From contig JBAMJV010001330.1 in the NCBI GenBank assembly GCA_037951105.1, positions 1 through 64,000 of the forward strand: a DNA stretch of 64,000 nt. Direction: 5' to 3'. Positions 13,010 to 24,558 of this stretch are shown piece after piece; the stretch's first letter is position 1; each line of letters starts with the position of its first letter. A program made the translations under genes and the position numbers. Below the pieces are notes generated by a model. That model was not told where the DNA came from. It made no database searches and saw nothing but the letters and a program-made list of their open reading frames with translations. The DNA is from Echinarachnius parma (taxonomy: Eukaryota > Echinodermata > Echinoidea > Clypeasteroida > Echinarachniidae).

Positions 13010-14850
13010 ACTTGATATGTTGAAGAACAACATGACCTCATCTCCAATCTAGGTTATGACCTTTGACATAATGAGTTCAAATAAATGATCTCAAGTCTAG
13101 GACCTTTGATCTTGAGTACATGGGAATGATGACAGATGAATGTTATTTTGTCATCTGTTTGGGGGACTTCATAATATTTTGTGGTGTGCAAAATGTTGAT
13201 CAACAGATGTGACAGCGATGTTTATGAAATGAAATGTTACAAACAAATTTAATCTTGCATGAAATAGGTCTTTCTTGAAATCCAATTGCGAAAATAATGT
13301 GATTATCTGTAGATTTTTGTTGCTGTTGAAAACATGACATTAGGTGACAAAGCAGAATTGATAGATGTAAATGTGACTGTTCCATTTCACTTATTTTTGT
13401 TTCTTGCCAGTAATGTTTTTCATCCATAAAGTGGCCATAATTAATTTGTTATTAGAATGGCCCCTTATTCAGAAATCTCCAGAGAAATATCTGTATGTGA
13501 TGAATTGGTCATGCCATGCTTCCCCCAATGGGCCAAAGCCAATTTAATCATAGCACATTCTATCGCCTACAATGGCCAACAATGTGTTACACGGGATATC
13601 TATAATAGCTAGGGCTTCTAGATTCATTCAAGTCCCTATGAAAATCAATCGATTATAAAAATAATTATGATATAGTGTGCATTATCCATTTACCTAATGC
13701 ATGAAATTACCCAGCATTAATGAATTATCTTAAAAAATAAAAGCTTAGGCTAAAGGCCTTAAATTTTAAAAATATTTTGGTTATAGTTTTTAATCTTATT
13801 GCAAGTTATTGGTATATTTTCTTTTATTATTTATGTTCTATAATTGGTGTGATAATGCCCCCCCCCCCCCTGCCTCCGTTACTTTCTTAGCTCAATTGTT
13901 TTTAATTTGGTTATTTTTCTACTTTGCCAATTTTTCTTTCTTTTCGCTATAATTCTCCTTTTATCTTCTTTATTTTGCGTGGTAATGCCCCCTGGGCTCA
14001 ATTTCAAGTACGCTTGTTTGCGTAGTAGAAACATTGCCGTCTCACATCGATCTATTCAGCTGCGGGGGTTGTTGTATTTTCTGTTATTAGCACCCCCGAG
14101 GCGCTATGTAACTCTTTTGGTGTGGAAAAGTGTTTTGAAGAGCGGAATAGATTTGATTTTGTAAGCGCGATCCGTTGTTGGGGGATGATGATGATGGGAG
14201 TCAAGACATGTGCGTCCTCTTTGTTGGTATCTTTTAGGGTAGAAATAATTACCTGATGGGTGAATTGCGGTCAGTTTTCAATTATTTTAGGTCAGGATTT
14301 TTCTGCAACAGTGAATGTGTGTGCATATCTTTGCATAGATCTGTGTTTGTTTGTTTGTGTTTGTGGGTTTATTTTTGGATTCGGCTGTGTTTGTGTACAC
14401 TTGTAGTTTGTTGGCAATAGTGGGTGTGTATGTTTTACTTTTGTGTGTGTGTGTATACATGTATCTGTATCTCAGTGAGTAACCAAATTGAAATTTGATG
14501 AAACAAAAATGCTGATTTCATACTTCTAACTATGAGAGCAAAATAACAGCAAGACGTGTTTAGATCCCCAAATTAATTACATTAATGTATTGCCTGCTTG
14601 CATGAAATTGAAGCCTTTCCTCTAGAGAGGAACTGATCATTTTATTTTCAAGGTTCCATCTGCTGGCCATAACTCTTTGCTCTTGTCTAGTTCTTGCCAT
14701 GGAGGCTGCCAATTGCTCTTCATAAATCAAAGATTGTCATGTTTGTGTTCATGAACCAGTTACCAGAGACTATGAATTATGTGAAATCCATCTAGACCAA
14801 AGTCTGACATATTTTGGTAGAAATATACTTTGATGTATTGTTGTGAACAG
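13010..14850. other. No gene seen; AT-rich unique sequence
   Basis: No exon-like signal. A short poly(C) tract lies near 13857-13870, and GT-rich stretches at about 14320-14460. Confidence 0.5.
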
Positions 14851-15005
14851 GTACATATTAGTATTGGGGTTATGGTAAGGATTGGGGTTATGGTTAGGGT
14901 TTCTGGTTTGGTTAAGAATTGGGTGTCAAATTTGGAGTTGGGGAAATGGAAGTTTCAGGCATCATGTATGTAAGAGACCAAATAGACGAAGACCAAAGGA
15001 CCATA
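14850..15005 (-). repeat. Telomere-like (TTAGGG-like) dispersed repeat
   Basis: GGGGTTATGGTTAGGGTTTC and neighbours resemble degenerate TTAGGG repeats. The flank (TTTGGAGTTGGGGAAATGGA) matches, in reverse, the flank of the CCCTAA-rich element at 58391-58628. It is therefore a member of that dispersed family and not a chance telomere insertion. Confidence 0.6.
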
Positions 15006-15105
15006 AATCACCCCCTCTCTGTTTCTGTCTGTTTTCTGATCAGTCCCAAGTCAGGTTTTATATATTCTTTCGTCTAAAATCCTCCATAGCATTCCCATTC
15101 TTATT

Positions 15106-15383
15106 TTAAAGGGATAATTATGTATTTGCAAGTGATATAAAACATACTTACAAAGTCATGAGTAAAACAGTGGTGTTTTTCTTCCAAATCCAAGTGTCAT
15201 TAACTTTCTATTTGACGTTTTAAAACCAAACTCAGAAACACATAGGGAGACAAGGCATTGAAAGTGCAAAATATTGCTATTTTCATGGTCTTTCTAATTT
15301 AGAGGAAAAACTTTTGAAAATATGTTACTGTCATATCATATGGTTTCAATTTTTCAAGTACAAAAATATTAATGCGCCCTTAA
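15106..15383. mobile_element. Possible TTAA-bounded element
   Basis: The left end TTAAAGGGATAATTATG and the reverse of the right end, TTAAGGGCGCATTAATA, are loosely similar. The pairing is weaker than for the other TTAA elements. Confidence 0.4.
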
Positions 15384-15970
15384 AACTTGCGTCTTCTTGT
15401 GTGGGATATGTGTTTACAACCCCTGACCACAATTACCGGTTTCAAATCATGTGCGCACAATAACTAATAAAATATGAACCCGACTTCAATAAAAACTGCA
15501 ACAGTTTTGCTGTTAGAATTCATCCCCCTTATCCAATTTGCAGCGAGGCATGACATAGCAAAAGTCACATTCCGAGTTCTTATCAGATAATTGGGTACTA
15601 TGGAAGTTTCGATCTCCATTTAACAAGGGATCACTATTTTAATAGGCAGTTATAGCCCAAATTTTGACTTTGGGAAATGAAGAATTTATATCCTTGAATT
15701 ATGGGCATCAATTTTTAGTTTGTAAGGAATTGAAATATTGGTTGAATTACAGAATTGTGAGCTTCTTTCATCCTTATTGAATCTATGAGTTTTTTTGCAG
15801 GTGATGCTGTTGATTCTTTCATGCAAATCCTATTACAAATATGTCTTTATAAGGTTTAATAACCACTTGTTCAAACATGATATACTTGTCACAACAATAC
15901 ACTTTAATAATTAGGAAAAAAACTTAAAACTTAATTTTATCTTTATAAATTTGTCTGTGTTGTCTCCTTC

Positions 15971-16010
15971 AGGTTCCGGTAGAAGAGTGAGATAACAACC
16001 TAACCAAGGA
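15971..16010 (+). pseudogene. Older decayed copy of the plexin PSI exon (copy 1)
   Basis: After CTCCTTCAG the sequence GTTCCGGTAGAAGAGTG matches the VPVEE part of the PSI exon, but the next codon, Cys in the intact exon, is TGA. Similarity continues weakly for about 25 more bases before a C-rich tract. It lies ~150 bp before copy 2, about the same spacing as copy 2 to the intact exon. This suggests an old tandem duplication of a ~150-170 bp segment carrying the exon and its acceptor. Confidence 0.65.
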
Positions 16011-16123
16011 TCCCCCTCCCCCCTCCCCCACCCACAATTTAAATCATACATAGACAATGTATGCTCACTTATAATTTATATTTTGTCTTCATAAAATGTC
16101 TTCCTTTTTTCTCCTTGAAACAG

Positions 16124-16225
16124 ATTACCAAGGTTCCGGTTGAAGAGTGCGGTAACTACACGACCTGTGATGAATGTTTTGGAGAAAACAACAGGGTTGG
16201 GCACCCATACTATTTATATCACAGC
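16124..16225 (+). pseudogene. Decayed tandem copy of the plexin PSI exon (copy 2)
   Basis: It follows an intact CTTGAAACAG acceptor and begins ITKVPVEECGNYTTCDEC in the same frame as the intact exon 170 bp downstream. The first ~77 bases are nearly identical to that exon. It then diverges: DPYCGWC is replaced by HPYYLYHS, losing both CGWC cysteines, and a TAA stop follows at 16226. No GT donor exists at the expected place. The nearest GT (after 16195) would leave the wrong phase. This is a dead exon copy rather than a usable alternative exon. Confidence 0.8.
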
Positions 16226-16293
16226 TAAAAGATATATTATCAGTTTTTATCTGATCAAACATGAATTTTCTTCTTTTCATTTCTTTGACACAG

Positions 16294-16406
16294 ATTACCA
16301 AAGTTCCGGTGGAGGAGTGTGGTAACTACACGACCTGCGATGATTGTCTCGGAGGACCCAATGGAGTCGGGGACCCCTACTGCGGATGGTGCTCATTGGA
16401 AACAAG
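16294..16406 (+). CDS. Plexin-family receptor, internal exon encoding PSI domain core (partial gene)
   Basis: Internal exon, 37 whole codons plus two bases (AG) of a split Arg codon. It begins after a TTTGACACAG acceptor and ends at an AAG|GTAGGA-type donor. The translation opens ITK, then reads VPVEECGNYTTCDDCL, a short GGPNGVG loop, then DPYCGWCSLETR. The Cys spacing, the VPVEEC start and the CGWC motif match the PSI (plexin-semaphorin-integrin) domain that follows the sema domain in plexins. Semaphorins usually have DPYCAWD here, so plexin fits better. Plexins are single-pass semaphorin receptors acting in axon guidance and cell migration; this part is extracellular and disulfide-rich. NYT is a potential N-glycosylation site. 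The GGPNGVG loop looks a few residues longer than in vertebrate plexins (from memory). The exon starts in phase 0 and ends in phase 2. The sema exons and the rest of the PSI domain are not seen with confidence; the A or B subclass cannot be told. Confidence 0.9.
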
Positions 16407-17154
16407 GTAGGACAAACAGACATTTTTGTTGTTGTGGCCTTTTTGCAAGTCATGTGCGATTATGGAGTACTATAAGAAATACATCAGCATTGTATGATTA
16501 GTTCTTCAGTCAAAGTTTTCTTTTTGATTTTCGTTTCATCAAAAGCTTGTAATGAGGCCTTTTAAATGATGTGACAATCTACATTTTGATTTTTTACCGA
16601 CAAGTGCCGGGTTTTGCTATAGCGGGTCACATATAAAGAAGTTATCTTTAATGCCTCACTATAAGTGAACACAGGGTTCGGCTCTAGATAAGGCAATGCT
16701 CAAGAAGATTTCTTCTAGTCGACACGCCAAGTATCATCGAACTGAACTATAAAGAGAAGATTATTAAGTAGGACGGGACAGTGGGACGATTGTAAGGCTA
16801 TCCGTCTCCGAAAGTCGTTCGCAAGTTGCCTTCCTGCCCATTTTTGACGGTTGGTCTTCACCGACATTTAACTCGTCACTGTTAGTATATAGTACTTGTT
16901 ATTACAAGTCATCCCGTTTCTCCCCTCATAAAATATTCATTAGGAGTTGATCTCCAAGATAATTGCAGGATTTTGGTGTGAGGGTTCTCCTTTTGATTAG
17001 CCTTGTATTTTGATCCATCTCCATGTCAGAAAACAAGCTAATTGTGGCTCATGTGGGAGTTACATTTATGCAAGAGGAAGACGAAAAGTCTCATATGAGG
17101 CTGAAAACCTTCTCAATTTCAAGACTTCCAAGACAACCCCTTGTTTTCTGGGGC

Positions 17155-17329
17155 CTTGTTATTTTGAAGGATGTTTTTTTATTTCAACAGATCTTTTTTA
17201 ATTTGAAGGATTTTTTTTTACTGCGAAGGATCTTTTTTCTTTGAAGGATCTTTTTACTTTGAAAGATCTTTTTACTTTGGAGGATCTTTCGATTTTGAAG
17301 GATCTTTTTTATATTTTGTTTTATTTCAG
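17155..17329. repeat. ~20-bp minisatellite, unit like TTTGAAGGATCTTTTTACT
   Basis: About eight diverged units, ending against the acceptor of the candidate microexon. The unit's pyrimidine stretch and final CAG may have created that acceptor. Confidence 0.8.
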
Positions 17330-17364
17330 AGGGTGTTATTATGATGAAGGATCGTGCATGCCCA
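17330..17364 (+). CDS. Candidate microexon continuing the PSI domain (uncertain)
   Basis: The strong acceptor TTGTTTTATTTCAG is followed by 35 nt that, joined to the AG left by the PSI exon, read (R)GCYYDEGSCMP. This would supply two more cysteines, as expected at the end of a PSI domain. A possible donor, CCCA|GTTAGAG, follows just before an in-frame TAG. Against it: the donor is weak, the Cys spacing is longer than usual in plexins, and a 12-codon match can arise by chance. RNA reads spanning the junctions would settle it. Confidence 0.3.
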
Positions 17365-18179
17365 GTTAGAGTTCATTACGATGGTTGATTACCTTCCGAG
17401 AAGCCCTAATATTTTTCCATTTCCGAACGTTGCGCACCCCGGGGGCTGGACTCACTTTGCCACCTTCGCTTTCTTTTAGCCTCGTAATTATCATTCAATT
17501 TCGTTTACCCTTTCCTGGAGCAGTTAGGAAATGAAAGGATCAGCTTTCTATCCTTAGAAGTCATTTCCTTCTTGTGTTTAGTTCTTTTTTTTCCTTTCAA
17601 TTATTTCTGTATTTTCTTTCTTTATAGTCTAAAGAAGTAATTTCCTTACAAAAAAATTTTCCAATTTACACATCACATCCAGGTAAAAAGCTATGAAAAG
17701 TGAAACCCGATAGTGACAAAAACTAATGAACCCAAAATGATGATTGTAACCACAAGGTATAAAAGCTACACCAAAAATAGAAATGTTCTATGATTTTGAG
17801 AGAAAAGTGCCCTTTTCAAAGATTTGTGATTGGAATGAAGTATCAATTTTCTCATTTAGCTCCCGTTTCCTGGAGTCATCTACCTTTCCCCTTTCATATC
17901 CAGGTCCCCCGAGACAGATGTAAGTGCAGAGGATTTGTATAATTGATTATTTCAGTTTTCCATATTTCCCCGGTGATTTCACTAAAGTACTTTTAGAGAA
18001 AATTATTCATTTTTTAATTTTATTAATTCAGCAAATTTGTTACAATCCATTTGACGTTCTGTCAGGTTATTTCTCAGTTTCAAAGGATGTATTATGAGTG
18101 GATTTCTTTTCTTATTCTGAGCATTTTTCAATCAACTAGAAGAGATTTTTGGTAATGGAAAAGAGAGGCAGAAAAGGCA

Positions 18180-18520
18180 AGATTTTTTTTTTTTTTAAAG
18201 TTTTTATTACAAGAAAAAAAAGCTGTATTCACTGGCCAACTCTCTCCGAGTTTGAATGCATCTGCGAGTCAGCTTGCCTTGAAAAAGAGAAGTAAATGAG
18301 AAAAGTAAGATTGTTTTGTTAATTTCAAATCTTTGTTTTCATAACTAGAAAGAAAGCCATCTTGGACAATTCATTCTCAGTGCCATCTTGTATTAAAGAA
18401 GCTGTTCATTGGTTAATGCAATTCAATATTCTATGCATCCAAATTTAACTTGCCTTGAAGAAAAAAATGAAATGAGAAAAGTAAGATTGTATTGTTGATT
18501 ACCTACCTGTTTCAATTTGT
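18180..18520. repeat. Diverged tandem duplication, period ~176 bp
   Basis: CTTGCCTTGAAAAAGAGAAG with ATGAGAAAAGTAAGATTG at 18273 recurs at 18449. Non-coding. 18521-19490 holds further weak self-similarity around GATTGATTA at ~18910 and ~19170, and nothing else recognisable. Confidence 0.6.
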
Positions 18521-19494
18521 TTTCATAAAAAATCTTTTAAAGTTTCTACAAAATGCCACGCTTTTGTTGAGAGTGAAATTCAATGGTCAACTCGCTTTGA
18601 TTAATATGCAACAAAAAGTCGAGTCTCTTTGATGCAAATGTTCGGGAAATGTGATACTTGTGATGCTTATTTGTTGCCGGAAAGCATTTGTAAATGAAAT
18701 TTGATACTGTTGTTCAAGACTTTTTCATTTCTCGTTAACGCAAACCATAAAAGTCACATAAGAATTTATTATTTTCATCATGGAATAATGTTTTTCTGTT
18801 ATTTTCCTAAAATGAAAGGAACAACTTTTATAAAGAGAGCAAAGTAAAGAAAAGTTATGGTTAGTTTCAAGGAAAATGGGCAAAAAATTGCACTAATGTT
18901 GAAACATTTGATTGATTAGATAGGACATAATTTTTAAAAAAACATGAAGTATATGGAAGACTATGGTTGGAAAGATCTTGATACGAGTCTTTTTTAGGTT
19001 GAATCTGTTCAGGTCCTGAAAATACTTGAGTTTGGTTTATGGAGATTGCATATAATATGAAAATCAAATAGCTGTGAGTGGGTTAAAACCTTGAATTTAT
19101 CCCGTTTCAGTAGCTAGCCCCTGTACTTAAAGAAGCAAACAGAAATGAAGTATCAATGGTTAAGACTTTTGATTGATTAAGCATCACATGCCAAAAATCT
19201 TTGTAAGACGTTAATATCAAAGATTATGTTTGGGAAGATAGATATTGGTAGCTTTGGGTTTGGAAGCTTTTAATGTTCTTGTGTTTTTGGTGTTTAAGTA
19301 ACTTGTCACTGATCTTGACGTCACAGGCAATTTGACTTCAAGGATAGGATTTAGCAGTCTCCCAGTTAATTTCGCTAATTACATTCTGTAATTAGATTAG
19401 AGCTCAGCTGCAGAAATCCTACTAGATTTATCATCTCCTGTTCTCCACTCGTCTAAATATCCTTCCTCTCTCGGGGGAAAAATATGCAGAACAT

Positions 19495-19790
19495 TTTACC
19501 TTTTAATTTGATTCGCCTTTTTTCTCACTTCTGTTTAATACTTCGAAAGAGAGTCATGTCGTTTATGTTTCTCGCTTCGTTCGTGCTGTTAGTGTATACA
19601 TACAAACACGCATAAATGCTGAGTTTAGATTGGCGCGTTCAGAGGCACTTTTAATTTGATTCGCTTCTCTGCCACCTCTGTTTAATACTTGGAACGAGAA
19701 TGGCGTGATTTATGGTCTTCGCTCTTTTCATGTTAGTGTAAACAAATACACATAAATGCAATGTTTATATTGTTTTAACCCATTGAGGAC
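19495..19790. repeat. Tandem duplication, period ~149 bp
   Basis: TTTTAATTTGATTCGC, then TCTGTTTAATACTT and a conserved ATAAATGC segment, occur twice, starting at 19501 and 19650. Confidence 0.7.
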
Positions 19791-20899
19791 CAGGCTGTAG
19801 GTCTTTGAGCCTTTGATATATGGATAAAGCATACAAACCAAAACTAGAATAACAAGAAAATGCAAAAAAAAAACACTGGTTTTCTTTAACCATTATCAAT
19901 ATTTTTCTTTCGCATAAAGATTGCGGAAATAGATGTGTGTGTTTTTGACACGGATTTAGTTAGATGAAAGATCACTTGATACAGTTTATTTCTAAAACAA
20001 CTATATTTTGTTTTCCTCGAGTAGTCCGGTTTATGTATGTGTGCTAATCCCAAACCACAGAGCCATACAGTTTGATCCCATGGCTTGAAGCAAATATGAA
20101 TATCTGTCACATTGACATTAGCGCCGTAAGGGCTACCGTGGCAAATTTACACCACATAAAAGGGATAATTCCCAATGAGCGGCTCACATTTCTGGCAAGC
20201 TAGGGAATAATTCATAGCATGAGGGATGGATTGCATCACCTTGTGTATTGTGTGTTTAGTATGCAGATTTTTACCCCCCAAACTAAAAAAAGGTTTCTAT
20301 AAATCTGTCCATGCATACTAAAAAACATGAAAACCATTCCAGGATGTGTTCATGTCACAAACTCCGCCCATGTTGGGTTTCCAGAACATCTCGCGCTGAT
20401 GCGGTGGTACAGTTCTCTTTTTTTATGGCATGTCATTTGTTCCGATACCTTCTTATATGTAAACCGTTTCCTTTGAGATTCTAAAATTCCCATAGGTTAG
20501 AAAAACTAGGAAACCATGAATTAGTTAGACCAAATACATAAATGTCAATGATAATCAGTTTATTCCTTTGTCCCACTGGTGCTGAGGTTGCCAGCATGAA
20601 TGTGCTGATTGCAATTTACCAGCAGGATGCAGACTTGGAAACCCTGGAGGTGGAGGTTGTGACATTAATATGTATACATCTTTCCTGTGTTCTTGTGGTG
20701 AACCACCATTAAATGTCAAGCACCTTGAGATTCAGTTGCTGAAACTAGTTCTGTGACAGTTGTCTCAATCGGGTGAAGATCTCAGAAAAACAGATCAAGT
20801 TATTAGAACTCTTTTATGGGATTTTAAATCAATCATCTTCCATCAAATGATTCCATGAGCTAGTATGTGACTAGCCTCGCATGTTAGGCCAGTGGGAGG

Positions 20900-21245
20900 T
20901 ACAGATTTAACACCTTTCTATTATAAAAGAAGATATTAGAATGTATGACATGCCATGCGAAAGGGAATTGTATATAGGCATCAGCGTGAGACGTACTGGG
21001 AACCCAACTGGTGCAGAGGTTGTGACATTAACACATCCAGGAATGTTGATGAAACGAAAGAGGGCAAATCAAAGATTTGACACCTTTCTATCATAAAAGA
21101 AGATATTAGAATGTATGACATGCCATGCGAAAGGGAATTGTATATAGGCATCAGCGTGAGACGTACTGGGAACCCAACTGGGGCAGAGGTTGTGACATTA
21201 ACACATCCCGGAATGTTGATGAAATGAAAGAGGGCAATTCATTAG
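20900..21245. repeat. Recent tandem duplication, period 170 bp
   Basis: The two copies are nearly identical. TGCCATGCGAAAGGGAATTG occurs at 20951 and 21121, and AACCCAACTGG(T/G)GCAGAGG follows in both. The open frame across it has no known match in my knowledge. Confidence 0.9.
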
Positions 21246-21428
21246 CATGTGCGCACACGTCCGGTGTGTTTTCATTAGTAGTCACTGTCACAAGCACTTG
21301 GGTCTGGGTGGGGGGTGATGCCAAAATGGGCAACCTGATATGGCATGCTACTATGTATATGCTCGTTACTGTAGTGTCTAATAGAAAGACAAAGTAGCCT
21401 TTAAAGGGGTTTCAGATTTGTAATTCAG

Positions 21429-21692
21429 ACCATCTTGTGCCATCATGCAAATGCCTTGTGCATGATGCGAAATTCTCACTGGCTCAGTGTTATGAAGTGT
21501 GCTCAAACCAGCCTGGTACAAAATGGTGATTTGCGGTGTAGCGCACCCCACGATCTTTAAAGCTTGTCATGGATGTAGAACCTGTCCGAACCTGCCTCAA
21601 CATCTTCACTAGGCTAGTTTGTGCGCACTGCATAGCACCTAGCCAGTGTGTATTCCGCACCGCTTGTAAGGCATTCACAAGATGGCACAGTG
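21429..21692. mobile_element. Palindromic element with ~90-bp arms
   Basis: The left arm begins ACCATCTTGTGCCATC and carries CTCACTGGCTCAGTG. The right arm carries the reverse: CCAGTGTGTATTCCGC and CACAAGATGGCACAGTG. Arms are roughly 70-75% matched by eye. A related arm stands alone at 30345-30455. Confidence 0.6.
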
Positions 21693-21739
21693 CATCTTTT
21701 GTGATTGTTTTTAAACTGTACTATGTCAAGATTCATTTG

Positions 21740-22930
21740 GAATAGGATAGGGGAATGTGGTGGCATGGTTTGTCAAACATTTGTAACTGTAGCTCCAGCA
21801 GAACATGCCTGTGGGATGTACTGTGCAGGAGTCACACTGTTTTCACACAGACCACACCCACAGTGATTTCTGAAACCATCATCAAGCAAGTCAAGATGCA
21901 TTTGGAATGGGATAGGGAATGTGGTAGCTTGATTTGTCATAAACCTTGGGTAGTTTGTGACACATTTAGAACTCACACCGAGTATTGCCCAAATCATGCT
22001 GGGTTTTTAGAAATATAGTTAATGTATCTTTAGGAAGGCAAATGGCTGTTAGGATGCTCACTGTCCACACCTACTGAGATTTCTGGAACCATACTCGGGC
22101 AAGTCAAGATTGATATGGAATGGGATAGGGAATGTAGTGGCGTGATTTGTTATATATATTTGTGACTGGTAGCTATGGAAGCGTTGGGTAGTCTGTGGCA
22201 CATTTAAAACTCAAACTGAGTGTTATCCAAGTCATGCTGGGTATTTAGAAATACAGTTAATGTATCTTTAGAAAGGCAAAGTGGCTGTTACTTCTTCAAT
22301 GTACATCTACATCTACCCAAGATAGCGAAAGTGTATTTAGAGGTATTCTTGAATTCCTTGTCACGATTTGCCATACAGCTGTAACTGTAGCTCTGTGGAA
22401 ACCTTGGGTAGTCCTGTGACACACTCGGATCTCATGCCAGGTATAACCCAGACCATGCTGGGTACTGAAGCATGCTGCGAATACAGGAGCATATCTAAAC
22501 AAAAAAACATACTCCCAATGTAGGTGACTCTAAGCCAAGGGGATAGAAGGAATGCAGTGACTTGATTTGTCATGTATTTGTATTGGTAGCTCCAGGGAAC
22601 CTTAGGTAGTCCACATATGCGATGCTTCTAAGTGGATGCTCCAAAGACATGTCCCATATTCTCAGAGGCTTGTTGGGTAAACAGAATCCTGCTGGGTGAT
22701 TAGAAGCAAGCTATGAATACAGTTCTACTTCAAAGATAAAGTACTGAAGTTAGCCCAAGTTTTATTTCGGAAGATTCCAAGAATGCGGTGGGATGATGTG
22801 TCGGTCCTGGCCCATAGTCATGCAGTTGTAACTGTATAGCTCCGGGGGTGGCTGGGGGACATTGCAGAAGCCACACCAGTTATTACCCAATGCATGCTGG
22901 GTAATCAGAAGCATCCTGGGTACTCAAATT
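21740..22930. repeat. Diverged satellite-like array, ~215-bp period, about six units
   Basis: Landmarks recur: GATTTGTCAT-type motifs near 21760, 21922, 22137, 22360, 22556 and 22791; TTTGTAACTGTAGCTCC; and CATGCTGGGTA followed by TTAGAAATA-CAG. Spacing is 160-235 bp. Units are about 60-75% alike by eye. No coding. Confidence 0.75.
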
Positions 22931-22967
22931 CATGCTGAGCCAGCAGGGCATCCTTAGTCCTTTATCT

Positions 22968-23047
22968 TTAACCAGTTCCCTACTTGATTTGTCAATGCTC
23001 ATATAGTTAATGCAGGACCTACCAGGTTTCGGTAGGCAGTGGGTTAA
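22968..23047 (+). mobile_element. 80-bp TTAA-bounded mini-element
   Basis: Exactly 80 bp, TTAACCAGTTCCC to CAGTGGGTTAA. It aligns without gaps to 50188-50267 and, in reverse, to 1147, 29481 and 33400. Confidence 0.7.
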
Positions 23048-23597
23048 CATGTGAAGTTGAGAAAAAGTTTGAAAAACATACAGTGCGTTGCACATAGTTT
23101 TTGATAAAAAGGACTCCTCTAAACTGTCTTTTACATTTATGTGTATTGTGTGTTTGGAATGCACTTTTGACATATTACATGCATGTTACAGTGTAATTTG
23201 AACAAATTGAATATCAATTCAATAAAAACTGATTTGTTAGGAGGAGATTGGGGAGATTGAAAGAGTGACATTTGGGTTCTTATTCTGTTATTAGGCCCCC
23301 ACGATTGGGGTCAGATCTGACAAATCATAACAGGAAGTCGGCAGAAATAGATGTAGTGAATTCAGAAATGTTACATATTGGTTTGTTTTATTGTAATAAT
23401 AATTTGTAACACTACCCATTTGAAAATTGAGAAGCTAAATGGTAAATTTCCTAAAATTTGTATTTGTTTCCTTGATAGAAACAACAAAACAAACTGATAA
23501 GTTCCATTATACTAGGATAAATATTTGCAAGCAAGTTTACATTGTAGGTGAATGATGCAATAGTGTAATATCTGACCTTTACTTTTGATGCAGCATT

Positions 23598-23689
23598 AAC
23601 TTTTAAAGTGCCAGGGATTTTAATGCTCTATGGCATTTGTGTGTATTGTAACTCACAAACATGCGAGCCTGGCACTCAAGGAGTTAAAC
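23598..23689. mobile_element. 92-bp inverted-repeat mini-element
   Basis: The left end TTAACTTTTAAAGTGCCAGG and the reverse of the right end, TTAACTCCTTGAGTGCCAGG, match at 15 of 20 positions, including a perfect AGTGCCAGG. Confidence 0.65.
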
Positions 23690-23916
23690 AAGAAGAGTGA
23701 TCTCCTCATGATGAATATCTCCATGGTGGCTTAAAACTATTCAATCTTTGTGCCCCCCCCCCCCCCCCCAATTGGTCCGACCACGCTTCGCCACTGTCTG
23801 ACATTGATATGGGTTCTCAGAGTTCACTGCCTTCATCCTAGAAATCCTGTCGCTGCGGCGATTATCCAGAGTAGTCGCAAAATATCAGCGAAATGCAGAT
23901 TGGATATAAATGTGTA

Positions 23917-24141
23917 TTAAAGGGATCTTGTATCATTGTCCAAATTCACAAAACTAAAGAAATCTGGTGGTTTGCTCATACCTTGTTGTATCCGTATTAC
24001 CAATAAAAGAATGGAACATCCATTTAACGTGAACTTTTCACACATTTCTTTATAGTGCACCTATCAGATCAAAAAAATTGAAATTTTACCAACCATTCAT
24101 CACTTTTTGCACATGTCAACAATGTTACTAGATCCCTTTAA
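23917..24141. mobile_element. TTAA-bounded inverted-repeat element, AGGGATC family (225 bp)
   Basis: Ends TTAA-AGGGATCTTGTATCATT and, reversed, TTAA-AGGGATCTAGTAACATT. It shares ends and interior motifs (GGAACA, ATCAGATCAAA) with 32290-32614. TTAA target and AGGG ends suggest a piggyBac-like non-autonomous element; no transposase. Confidence 0.75.
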
Positions 24142-24558
24142 GGAGCCACTCTAATGTCTCTATCCTGGTAGATTTGTGTGGTGATTTTGTCTGTTTACTT
24201 GGTTTAACCCACTGAATATCACTTTATTTGTCTAGAACATAATATATTCTCCATCCGATTTTGTCCTTGTCTCTGTTGAGATTATCAGCAGTCTAGGGAT
24301 GTTATGGGAAAAAAAAGAAGAAGCAGATTCTGTAAATCCATATTAAAAGAAGCAGTTGTTAAACTTTTTCTATGTGAGTGAGTAGTGTCACTTTGTATGA
24401 TTAAAGCAAGACCGGCATATACTGTAGTATGCAACAGTTTAACATGGAATATCATTCAACTTGCTCAAAAAGGTGGTGCACAGTGATGAAGACCCTCTTA
24501 ACACTGCATATAGATGTGTCTGTGTGAGTGAGTAGCTTTGTATGTTTAGAGCAAGACC

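Larger units (their letters stand above)
1..16293 (+). other. Non-coding sequence upstream of the PSI exon, probable plexin intron
   Basis: No acceptor-ORF-donor unit resembling a sema-domain exon was recognised here. The PSI exon starts in phase 0 after an acceptor, so this is most simply the preceding intron. Unique AT-rich sequence alternates with the repeats listed separately. In 1-433, 457-1146, 2090-4799 and 5639-7146 nothing was seen beyond AT-rich DNA, short poly(C) tracts and a CA microsatellite near 3795-3813. Confidence 0.6.

Noticed and set aside
16124..16225. Mutually exclusive alternative PSI exon
   Set aside because: Loss of CGWC, no donor in the right phase, and an in-frame stop make a usable alternative exon unlikely.
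21125..21397. 90-codon frame
   Set aside because: Starts inside a recent 170-bp tandem duplication whose first copy does not keep the frame; no domain.
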